The notes beneath the pieces are model-generated. The model was not told the DNA's origin, searched no databases, and saw only the letters and a program-made list of their open reading frames with translations. From JAZRUF01 sp045636205 (GTDB lineage Bacteria > Bacillota > Clostridia > Oscillospirales > JAAYXM01): 57,315 bases of DNA. The stretch covers positions 1-57,315 of the forward strand of contig JAZTXE010000058.1 of the NCBI GenBank assembly GCA_045636205.1, in the 5' to 3' direction. Positions 50,567 to 57,315 of the stretch are shown one piece after another. Position numbers and translations under genes: made by a program. How positions within the stretch are numbered: the first letter of the stretch is position 1; each line of letters starts with the position of its first letter.

Positions 50567-52327
50567 ATGAATTCTGAGAACACCCGCCAAAAGCACAGTT
50601 TTCTCCAAGGTGCGCTTATTCTTACCGTCGCAGCACTCATCGTAAAGATTATCGGCGCGCTCTTTAAAATACCGTTAAACTACATCTTAGGCGGAGACGG
50701 CATGGGCTTTTTCAGCACCGCTTATGACCTTTATATGCCCATATATGTCCTCTCAAACGCAGGTCTTCCGGTAGCTATCGCGCGAGTCGTCGCTCAAAGC
50801 GCCGCGCAGGGTAATTACCGCGATGTTCGCAGGACACTTAAGCTTGCAAATCTTATTTTCTTCATAACCGGTACGCTTGGGTTTTGCATAATGTTCTTCG
50901 GCGCGCGCTTCTTTGTAAATACAATCGGCAACCCGGGCGCTTACCTTGCGGTTACCGCAATGGCACCCACGGTATTTTTTGTTTGCCTTACCTCTTCCTT
51001 CCGCGGATACTATGAGGGCTTGCAGAACATGTACCCAACCGCTATATCCCAGGTAGTCGAGGTTATTGCAAAACTCATTTTAGGCTTCGGTCTTTCCGCA
51101 TGGTTATATAACCACGGCATGTCAAGCTATGAAACCGCAGGAGTCGTATTTGGCAAAGCGTATCCCGATTTGGAATCTGCAAAAATTGCAGTCCTTCAGG
51201 TAGCTGCCGCCGGTGCAATCGCAGGTGTGGCTTTCGGCTCGCTTTTTGCCGCACTTTCGATATTCCTGCGCCACAAGCTTAAAGGCGACGGTATCACCAA
51301 AGACGAGCTCACCAAGCCGCAGGAGGACCATTCACGCAGATATATATTCAAACAGATAATAACCATTTCTATCCCGATTGCGCTGGGTTCATGTGTAAGC
51401 CAACTCACCGGTGTTATAGATTTATGGAGCGTCTTAAACCGCTTGCACGATGCCATCGCAACGGATTTCGGAACAATCTCCCGTATGTACGGCGATGCAA
51501 TTCCGCTTGGAAAAGCACTTGAGGACATCCCCAACTATTTAAACGGATGCTATAAGGGCATGGCAGTTACCATGTACAATCTTATCCCCACGTTCACGGT
51601 TGCCTTGGGTGTAAGCGCGCTTCCCCCGATAACCGTAGCTTGGGAAACCAAAAACCACCTTTCACTCAAGAGAAATATAGAGTCAGTTCTGCGTATGACT
51701 ATGCTTTTGGCTCTGCCGCTTGCGCTGGGAATGTCCTTTTTAAGTAATGAAATTCTAACGCTTCTCTTCTCATCACGCCCGAACGAAGTGGCAATCGCTA
51801 CCCCGCTTCTCTCGATTTTAGCGATAGCGGTTATTTTCTCCGCGGCGTGCTCACCTATAAACAGTATGCTTCAGGCGATAGGCCGCGCGGATTTGCCACT
51901 TAAGATAATGGCAGTATGCGCGGTAATCAAGCTCTCGACAAACTATATCCTGGTCGGCACACCGTCTATAAACATACGCGGTGCTGCAATAGGCACGCTT
52001 GTATGCTATGTTCTTATAATGACCATAAGCCTTTTCTTCCTTTTCAGGATAACCAAGATAAAACCCGACCTGGTTTCAATATTCCTAAAGCCCGGGCTCA
52101 GCGGTCTTCTATGCGGTCTTAGCGCATTTATAACATGCAGGCTCTTGCAGCAAATAGATGCTCTTCCCGCAAAACTTGCCACGGTCTGTGCGATATTAGT
52201 CGGCGGAATCGTCTATCTTGCCGCGCTCATTCTCCTGCGAGCAATAGGCGAGGATGATTTAAAAATGCTTCCAAAGAGCCAGAAGCTCATCTCGCTATAT
52301 AATAAGTTACCCGGAATAAAGAAATAA
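50567..52327 (+). CDS. spoVB: MOP-family polysaccharide/lipid II flippase (SpoVB/MurJ-like)
   Basis: 586 residues, about 14 membrane segments. The MOP group flips lipid-linked sugars such as lipid II across the membrane. N-terminus FLQGALILTVAALIVKIIGALFKIPLNYILGGDGMGFFSTAY is typical of SpoVB/YtgP-like proteins, followed by YMPIYVLSNAGLPVAIARVVA. It is a little longer than the usual 510-550, partly due to loops near 210-245 and 300-330. It is co-directional and closely spaced with rpe and carries a terminator. Whether it is the vegetative MurJ or a sporulation SpoVB is not decided by sequence. Confidence 0.85.
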   Translation: MNSENTRQKHSFLQGALILTVAALIVKIIGALFKIPLNYILGGDGMGFFSTAYDLYMPIYVLSNAGLPVAIARVVAQSAAQGNYRDVRRTLKLANLIFFITGTLGFCIMFFGARFFVNTIGNPGAYLAVTAMAPTVFFVCLTSSFRGYYEGLQNMYPTAISQVVEVIAKLILGFGLSAWLYNHGMSSYETAGVVFGKAYPDLESAKIAVLQVAAAGAIAGVAFGSLFAALSIFLRHKLKGDGITKDELTKPQEDHSRRYIFKQIITISIPIALGSCVSQLTGVIDLWSVLNRLHDAIATDFGTISRMYGDAIPLGKALEDIPNYLNGCYKGMAVTMYNLIPTFTVALGVSALPPITVAWETKNHLSLKRNIESVLRMTMLLALPLALGMSFLSNEILTLLFSSRPNEVAIATPLLSILAIAVIFSAACSPINSMLQAIGRADLPLKIMAVCAVIKLSTNYILVGTPSINIRGAAIGTLVCYVLIMTISLFFLFRITKIKPDLVSIFLKPGLSGLLCGLSAFITCRLLQQIDALPAKLATVCAILVGGIVYLAALILLRAIGEDDLKMLPKSQKLISLYNKLPGIKK

Positions 52328-52333
52328 AAAAGC

Positions 52334-52368
52334 ATCATGACTACCGGCACTGCCGGTAGTCATGATTT
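52334..52368 (+). terminator. Terminator of the flippase gene, containing dispersed-repeat copy 2
   Basis: A perfect 15-bp stem (52334-52348 with 52352-52366) and a 3-base ACT loop lie 7 bases past the stop. The T run is short. Positions 52343-52368 match the repeat at 20688-20713. Confidence 0.7.
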
Positions 52369-52378
52369 CATAGTAAAG

Positions 52379-52405
52379 AACCCGGCATCATCGTGATGCC
52401 GGGTT
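52379..52405 (-). terminator. Probable terminator of uxuA
   Basis: Twelve-bp arms AACCCGGCATCA (52379-52390) and complement (52394-52405) around TCG, 15 bases past the uxuA stop. The minus-strand tail is TTCTTTAC, so termination may be partial. Confidence 0.6.
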
Positions 52406-52420
52406 GAAAAATTTATGCTC

Positions 52421-53506
52421 TTATTTCTTGCCTTTGAGTCTGTCAAGCGTATCCCAAATACCGTGCATATACATGATACCCAGAGCGCGGTCATAGAGAC
52501 CGTAGCCGGGACGAACATTGCCGGGACCTTCATCCCAGAGGTGTCTGCCGTGGTCAGGACGGATATATCCTTCAAAGCCACAGTCATGATATGCCTTGAC
52601 TATTTCAAGAATACCGGTATCGCCGTCGCAATCGCGGTGGGATGCTTCGGAGAAGTCACCGTTGGGGAAGTTCTTGACGTTGCGAATATGAGCGAATGCG
52701 ATACGGTCGCAGTGCTTGCGCACAATTTCTGCAACGTTGTTGTCCGGATTTGCGCCGAGTGAGCCGGAGCAAAGGGTTAAGCAGTTATACGGATCGTCAA
52801 CCATCTTGAGGAAGCGGTCGATATTCTCCTCGTTAATGAGAAGGCGCGGAATACCGAAGATATCCCATGGTGGATCGTCCATATGTATAGCCATTTTAAT
52901 GTCACACTCGTGGCAGGTGGGCATAAGCGCCTCAAGGAAGTACTTGAGGTTTTCCCAAAGCTTCTCGTGGGTGATGCCTTCGTATGCCTTGAACAGCTCG
53001 TCAAGCTTTGCCATTCTTTCAGGCTCCCAACCCGGGAAGGACATATTGTACTTCTCGGTAAAGCCGAGGATGTAATCCGCCATCGCCTTATAGTCGTCCT
53101 GAATCATGTTCTTTTCATAATAGAGTGCGGTAGAACCGTCACCAATCTCATGGAAAAGATTGCTTCTTGTCCAGTCAAAAATCGGCATGAAGTTATAGCA
53201 GATAACTTTAACACCGTATTTTGCCAAGTTGCGAATGCACTGCTTGTAGTTTTCTATGTACTTATCTCTTGTGGGAAGACCGATTTTGATGTCATCATGA
53301 ACGTTTACGGATTCAACAACATCCATGTTAAAACCGTATTCGTCCAGCTGACGCTTGACTTCGGCAATCTCTTCTTCTTCCCATATTTCGCCCGGCATTT
53401 TGTGGTGAAGTGCCCAAACAATACCGTCAACGCCCGGGATTTGCTTGATATCGGAAAGGCTTATTTTGTCATTGCCTTCGCCGTACCAACGGAAGGTCAT
53501 TTTCAT
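52421..53506 (-). CDS. uxuA: Mannonate dehydratase
   Basis: 361 residues, TIM barrel. It dehydrates D-mannonate to 2-keto-3-deoxygluconate in glucuronate breakdown. Starts MKMTFRWYGEGNDKISLSDIKQIPGVDGIVWALH; the metal-site region includes MAIHMDDPPWDIFGIPRL, LTLCSGSLGANPDN, IAFAHIRNVK and GYIRPDHGRHLWDE. ATG 53506 behind AAAGGAGCG; an upstream frame to 53584 lies across its promoter. It stands alone: no other hexuronate genes (uxaC, kdgK) are in the window. Confidence 0.96.
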   Translation of the reverse strand: MKMTFRWYGEGNDKISLSDIKQIPGVDGIVWALHHKMPGEIWEEEEIAEVKRQLDEYGFNMDVVESVNVHDDIKIGLPTRDKYIENYKQCIRNLAKYGVKVICYNFMPIFDWTRSNLFHEIGDGSTALYYEKNMIQDDYKAMADYILGFTEKYNMSFPGWEPERMAKLDELFKAYEGITHEKLWENLKYFLEALMPTCHECDIKMAIHMDDPPWDIFGIPRLLINEENIDRFLKMVDDPYNCLTLCSGSLGANPDNNVAEIVRKHCDRIAFAHIRNVKNFPNGDFSEASHRDCDGDTGILEIVKAYHDCGFEGYIRPDHGRHLWDEGPGNVRPGYGLYDRALGIMYMHGIWDTLDRLKGKK

Positions 53507-53555
53507 GCGTATCGCTCCTTTACTATTTAATGTTTTGTGTTCTGTGCCTTTGCGT

Positions 53556-53584
53556 ATTATATCATTCTTTTCGTGAAAAAGCAA
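53556..53584 (-). promoter_or_regulatory. Promoter of uxuA
   Basis: Minus strand: -35 TTGCTT (53579-53584), 17 bases, perfect -10 TATAAT (53556-53561). I see no clear hexuronate operator. Confidence 0.7.
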
Positions 53585-53706
53585 TGCACATTGATGAAGG
53601 AATGGATAAAAATAATAATTAATGTAGAATAGTGCAGGTTGTGCGGTGGTGGTTTAAAAAAACGAGATTTTTGTTAAAAATATGTCGAAAATCATCGAAA
53701 AAACGA

Positions 53707-53736
53707 TTTACAAGAAAAGTTATGAGAGTGTATAAT
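53707..53736 (+). promoter_or_regulatory. Promoter of the Big_2 secreted protein gene
   Basis: -35 TTTACA (53707-53712), 18-base spacer, perfect -10 TATAAT (53731-53736). It places the start codon after 53742 and so supports ATG 53779. Confidence 0.6.
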
Positions 53737-53778
53737 GGACGCAATGTTGTGTACTTAATATTGGAGTGTGATGACGGT

Positions 53779-55461
53779 ATGAGATTGTCAAATAGGTTTA
53801 TGGCTCTGTTAATTGTGATGGCTATACTTGTGATTGTGATACCCTTGGTTCATGCGCAGACGGTTGGGAATATATCTGTGGTGTTGCCGTCAAAAATTCT
53901 GGAGGTGGGAAAGACGCAAAGGCTTTCCATATACAGTGCCTATGGTCATGAAATTACGGATTTTACTGCGTATTCATTCACCTCGTCAGATACAGATGTT
54001 GCTATTGTGGACGAGAACGGCAACGTGACGGGCGTGTCCATAGGAAGGGCAAAGATATACCTTAGCGGTGCGGGTAATGCAACGGTTGAGGTTCCGGTCG
54101 TCGGAGCGAATCTGCTTGAAGTGCCGGAAAATTCAAATATCGCGTGGGATAAAAGTAAAAACAGCGCCAAGTTCTGGTGGCTGCGCAAGTATATGCAAAA
54201 CGGAAACAGCACTGACTATATGTCAAACTCAAACAAGAACGGTGCAACCGTTTCAAGATACGAGTTTGCAGTTGAGACCAGAGAAGGCCCGCTCTCGGAC
54301 GTTGACCGCGTTTTGCGCCTTACTTCAAAGAGCGTGCCGTCGAGCTCTGAGGGGATAAATCGTCAGTACATAGCACTGCTTTCCCATAACTATATCTTGA
54401 CCGGAAAGAATAAAATGTATGAGTTTTCGGGCTGGGCAGCTGCGGACAACGTTCCGGGTGCGGGAGATGCTTTGCATAATTCGTGGAAGGCTAAGCTTCT
54501 TTATTATTATGCACAAGGAAGTACAACACCGGCTCTGAAAACAACGCCGACCGAAGCCAATGCGGTAACACCGTTTTTATCAGAAAGCGGAAATCAACCG
54601 TGGACATATTTTAACACAGTTCCCATAGTAAATGACGGGCTGGCAAGCTCGTATAACTTATATTTCCAAGCCACGATTGACGGCGGTAAGAATGTTACCG
54701 ACGGCGGTTGGCAGGGAGATATACTCCTTTACGGACTCTCACTCCACGAGGTCAGATATGAAAGGCTTGAATTTACGGATATAAATCTGTCTGATTCGGT
54801 TGTTCTTAATCAGGGTGAGAGTGTAGATACTGTTGCAAAGCATTTTACCAACACCGGAAATGAAATAACCACCCGCCTTGTAAATGCAAATGAGGTTTCA
54901 AATGATATAGCGGTTACATATAAAAGTTCGGATGAAAATATTGCAACTGTTTCTGATGACGGAGTTATCACCGCGCATGCAGAAGGCTTGACTGAGATTA
55001 CCGCGACTGCGACTTTGGGCGGTGTGGCGCAAGAAGGGAAAATAACTGTTGCAGTCGATTCCGAAAGTGCGCAGGAGAGTGCATTCGGTATCCAATATGC
55101 GTATATCTGCAGCCGTAAAAATGATGCGTATACAGTAACCGTATTTGCTGCGACCGAGTCTCTCGATTATAACCGCGTCGGCTTTGAAATTATCGGAAGC
55201 TGTGAGACACGCACATGTGCGGATACAACGCAGGTGTACAGAAATGTAAACGTAAAATATACAACCGACGGCGTTGAAAATATTACAAGTCTTACGGCTG
55301 AGAATTTGGGTATGTCCGCAAACGGGTATATCTTCTTCAAAAGCGAAAGTGTAAATGCCGAGTATGCCCAAAAGGGGCTTATAGTGCGTGCATACGCGGA
55401 AGGTGAAGATGGGCAGAGAGTTTACGGAAGCTATACCACGCTTGACGATTTGGTGCCATAA
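53779..55461 (+). CDS. Secreted protein with two Big_2-like immunoglobulin domains
   Basis: 560 residues from ATG 53779. A signal peptide covers about 1-28 (RLSNRFMALLIVMAILVIVIP, cut after HAQ). Domain 1 (about 33-110) is Big_2-like, ending DTDVAIVDENGNVTGVSIGRA. A central region (about 115-325) with WWLRKYMQNG and YEFSGWAAADN looks like a beta-sandwich, possibly carbohydrate-binding (inference). A second Big_2 domain (about 330-430) contains SSDENIATVSDDGVITAHAEG. The last 130 residues match the type of C-terminal domain common in clostridial secreted Ig proteins (SLDYNRVGFEI). No sortase motif, dockerin or SLH domain is seen, so how it stays at the surface, if it does, is unknown. Confidence 0.8.
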   Translation: MRLSNRFMALLIVMAILVIVIPLVHAQTVGNISVVLPSKILEVGKTQRLSIYSAYGHEITDFTAYSFTSSDTDVAIVDENGNVTGVSIGRAKIYLSGAGNATVEVPVVGANLLEVPENSNIAWDKSKNSAKFWWLRKYMQNGNSTDYMSNSNKNGATVSRYEFAVETREGPLSDVDRVLRLTSKSVPSSSEGINRQYIALLSHNYILTGKNKMYEFSGWAAADNVPGAGDALHNSWKAKLLYYYAQGSTTPALKTTPTEANAVTPFLSESGNQPWTYFNTVPIVNDGLASSYNLYFQATIDGGKNVTDGGWQGDILLYGLSLHEVRYERLEFTDINLSDSVVLNQGESVDTVAKHFTNTGNEITTRLVNANEVSNDIAVTYKSSDENIATVSDDGVITAHAEGLTEITATATLGGVAQEGKITVAVDSESAQESAFGIQYAYICSRKNDAYTVTVFAATESLDYNRVGFEIIGSCETRTCADTTQVYRNVNVKYTTDGVENITSLTAENLGMSANGYIFFKSESVNAEYAQKGLIVRAYAEGEDGQRVYGSYTTLDDLVP

Positions 55462-55637
55462 TGGGAAAATGCACAAAAAAAGTACATGATTTTTGGTTAA
55501 AAAGTTACCTGAAAAAATAAAGAAAAATACAATCCGCGTTGTTTTGGGGTATGGCATCTGCTAAAATGTTATATGATTGATACTGCAATTTTTATATTGC
55601 ATTAGTGTTTGTACAATATTTTAGGAGGAATGTTATA

Positions 55638-57315
55638 ATGAAATCATGGAAAAGAAGCATTATTTCTCTCGCAGTCGCGTTTGCCCTGCTCGCAAGCTTT
55701 ATCCCCGCACCTGCAAACGTAGCTTCTGCGGTAGTGGGAACAGAGTATGAGTATATTTTTGCTGGTAGTGCTTATGGTTTAAAAGAAGGCGATATGTTTA
55801 GCAATGATCCTACTAAAGGTGTTGATGGCGTGGCGACTACGCTTATTGCCGGTAGTGATACTGAGGATACAGGAGATGACGTATACGCATTTACAACAGA
55901 GTCTTATAGCAATTATACAGGAACCGGTAAATGGTCAGTAGTGACAGGTGAGTCCAGCTCTTATTTGATGGATAATGCGAAAAAGTTGCGTGTTCAGGAC
56001 CCGTATCTTTATGCGCAGTTTAACGCTCTTGAGCAATATGCTACCATTAGAATTGAAGTAGAAGAAGCAGGATGGTATTCACCTTCGATAGTTGCATTCC
56101 ATAATAATACGATTAAAAGCGGTACAAAAACTATTCGTGGTGCTTATTTCCGTTCATACATAGCGCCGGTACCGAGTTCCGTACATCCTCTTACAACTAA
56201 TGAACTTGATAGTACTCGTTTGGATGAGTATTCTATTGGTTTGACAAGCAGTACTGATTCAAGCGATAACCCCCAAAACGGTTATGTGGCCCATGCCGCC
56301 CAAAAGTTGAGACCGGTGTACATAGAAAATGAGGGAGAATATATTTTTGCTATAAAGCCTGAATTTAAAGGCCCCGGTAATCAATGCCAAGTTATGATCG
56401 AAAGGCTTACACTTACAAAAATTGCTGATGTAAATGCTGACAAAGCAACTGTAAAAGCTGCTATCGGTAATTTGAATTTCAGTCTTGCTGATGTTCTTGG
56501 AGAGAATAAGTCATTTAAAGCTGATGAGGAAACTGTTATAAATGTGGCGGCGTCTGCATCTTCACTCGGCGATGATGTGAACAATATTCTCAGAAGTGCA
56601 GATAAAGTTACCTTTGAGTCAGATGCGGTTGCGGCTACCTACAGCGATGGGAAAATAAAGATAACCGGAGATGTAGCGTCTCAAAATGCATATCTTAAAA
56701 TCAAGATTGAACGAGATGGTATCACTTGGGAGGATACAGTTGAAGGTATCACAGTAACCGGCGAAAGCAAATTAGAGAATACCATAGATTATCTTTTTTC
56801 TTCTGCCAGTGAAAAGGATTTATTGAATAATGATGTCCAAGGAAAGAATTCTCAAAACAACAAGATTACTTGGAGTTCAAATAAAGAGTATTCATCCGGG
56901 ATTAGGGAAGTATCCAGACAATCCTGCGGATTGCAGATAGCTTGCAACAAAAACGAATGGTTTACCGTCAGAATTAAAGTAGACCGTCCGGGTTGGTATA
57001 CTCCTACGTTTACCGCCTGGGATAGAAATTCCACTGGAATATACCGCGCATATATTTCTGAGGTTGATGATACTACACCACTTGCAAGCAGAGGAGACGT
57101 ATATTGCACAGATGCAAATTCTATAGGTACTTTTGATGGGTATGCTGTAGAGAGCTCAGGTGTAATTTATCATTCTAAAGTACTGCGTTCAGTTTATTTT
57201 GAGCACTCCGGAGAATATGCGTTTACCATTAAAAGCATTGGCAGAACAGGTTCGTCATACAATATGCGCCCGAGTTCGCTGAAGCTTGAACGTATCGGGC
57301 TGCAGACGGCAGCTG
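55638..57315 (+). CDS. Large secreted repeat protein (partial, runs off the window)
   Basis: Open for 559 codons from ATG 55638, which has TTAGGAGGAA before it; no stop before the edge. A clear signal peptide reads KSWKRSIISLAVAFALLASF with a cut near NVASA. The chain contains two copies of one module about 308 residues apart: copy 1 includes TIRIEVEEAGWYSPSIVAFHNN and LRPVYIENEGEYIFAIKP, copy 2 TVRIKVDRPGWYTPTFTAWDRN and LRSVYFEHSGEYAFTIKS. Between them (about 320-375) is a stretch like the atrophied bacterial Ig fold (VTFESDAVAATYSDGKIKIT). No enzyme motif is visible. Function unknown; the parts point to an extracellular or surface adhesin or glycan-binding protein. Confidence 0.8.
   Translation, partial: MKSWKRSIISLAVAFALLASFIPAPANVASAVVGTEYEYIFAGSAYGLKEGDMFSNDPTKGVDGVATTLIAGSDTEDTGDDVYAFTTESYSNYTGTGKWSVVTGESSSYLMDNAKKLRVQDPYLYAQFNALEQYATIRIEVEEAGWYSPSIVAFHNNTIKSGTKTIRGAYFRSYIAPVPSSVHPLTTNELDSTRLDEYSIGLTSSTDSSDNPQNGYVAHAAQKLRPVYIENEGEYIFAIKPEFKGPGNQCQVMIERLTLTKIADVNADKATVKAAIGNLNFSLADVLGENKSFKADEETVINVAASASSLGDDVNNILRSADKVTFESDAVAATYSDGKIKITGDVASQNAYLKIKIERDGITWEDTVEGITVTGESKLENTIDYLFSSASEKDLLNNDVQGKNSQNNKITWSSNKEYSSGIREVSRQSCGLQIACNKNEWFTVRIKVDRPGWYTPTFTAWDRNSTGIYRAYISEVDDTTPLASRGDVYCTDANSIGTFDGYAVESSGVIYHSKVLRSVYFEHSGEYAFTIKSIGRTGSSYNMRPSSLKLERIGLQTAA

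Noticed and set aside
1..57315. CRISPR arrays, tRNA or rRNA genes, insertion sequences, prophage or defence systems
   Set aside because: I looked for repeated spacers, tRNA-like folds, transposase or integrase motifs and defence domains and found none; the genes are mostly housekeeping.

Overview
The window comes from a chromosome of a Gram-positive, Clostridia-like member of the Bacillota, probably an uncultured gut-type Oscillospirales relative (inference). The evidence is a glmS ribozyme, strong AGGAGG ribosome-binding sites with GTG and TTG starts, consensus sigma-A promoters, a meso-DAP-type MurE (DNPR motif), a clade II single-chain PurL, a SpoVB-type flippase, a Crh/HPr-like protein and Big_2-type secreted proteins. 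I see no rRNA, tRNA, CRISPR array, insertion sequence or prophage gene.

Layout. Positions 1-8389 hold mostly minus-strand genes: a Gfo/Idh/MocA oxidoreductase, a copper P-type ATPase carrying a possible internal CopZ gene, a small surface-like protein, a GT2-TPR glycosyltransferase, glmS behind its self-cleaving ribozyme, and a HAD protein with altered catalytic residues. From 8688 to 20627 a plus-strand block carries smc, ftsY, rph, rdgB, yhbY, nadD, yqeK, an LCP protein, rsfS, leuS and rpsU (chromosome segregation, membrane targeting, RNA and nucleotide housekeeping, ribosome assembly). Positions 20712-22302 hold a minus-strand zinc/manganese ABC pair. From 22458 to 30173 follow trmB, recO, mutS2, a Crh-like HPr, uvrC, rsmD, coaD and a coiled-coil protein.

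Positions 30500-45662 are a division and cell wall (dcw) cluster: mraZ, rsmH, ftsL, a PASTA penicillin-binding protein, murE, murF, mraY, ftsW, murG, murA, ftsQ/divIB, a DUF881 gene, sbp and ftsZ. murD, murC and ftsA are absent. A sigma-A promoter with GTGG direct repeats just downstream (MraZ boxes) drives it, and a perfect Firmicute-type LexA box lies further upstream. After a strong terminator come convergent purL (minus), then rpe and a SpoVB/MurJ-like flippase (plus) behind a structured leader. The end of the window holds uxuA (minus) and two secreted proteins, the last running off the edge.

Most genes are ordinary housekeeping. The points worth a second look are regulatory or concern altered active sites: the HAD protein with Glu and His in place of catalytic Asp residues, the Arg15 HPr, the nested copper chaperone start, the LexA box before the dcw cluster, two unexplained structured RNA regions (ftsL-PBP and purL-rpe), and the repeat-built secreted protein at the right edge.
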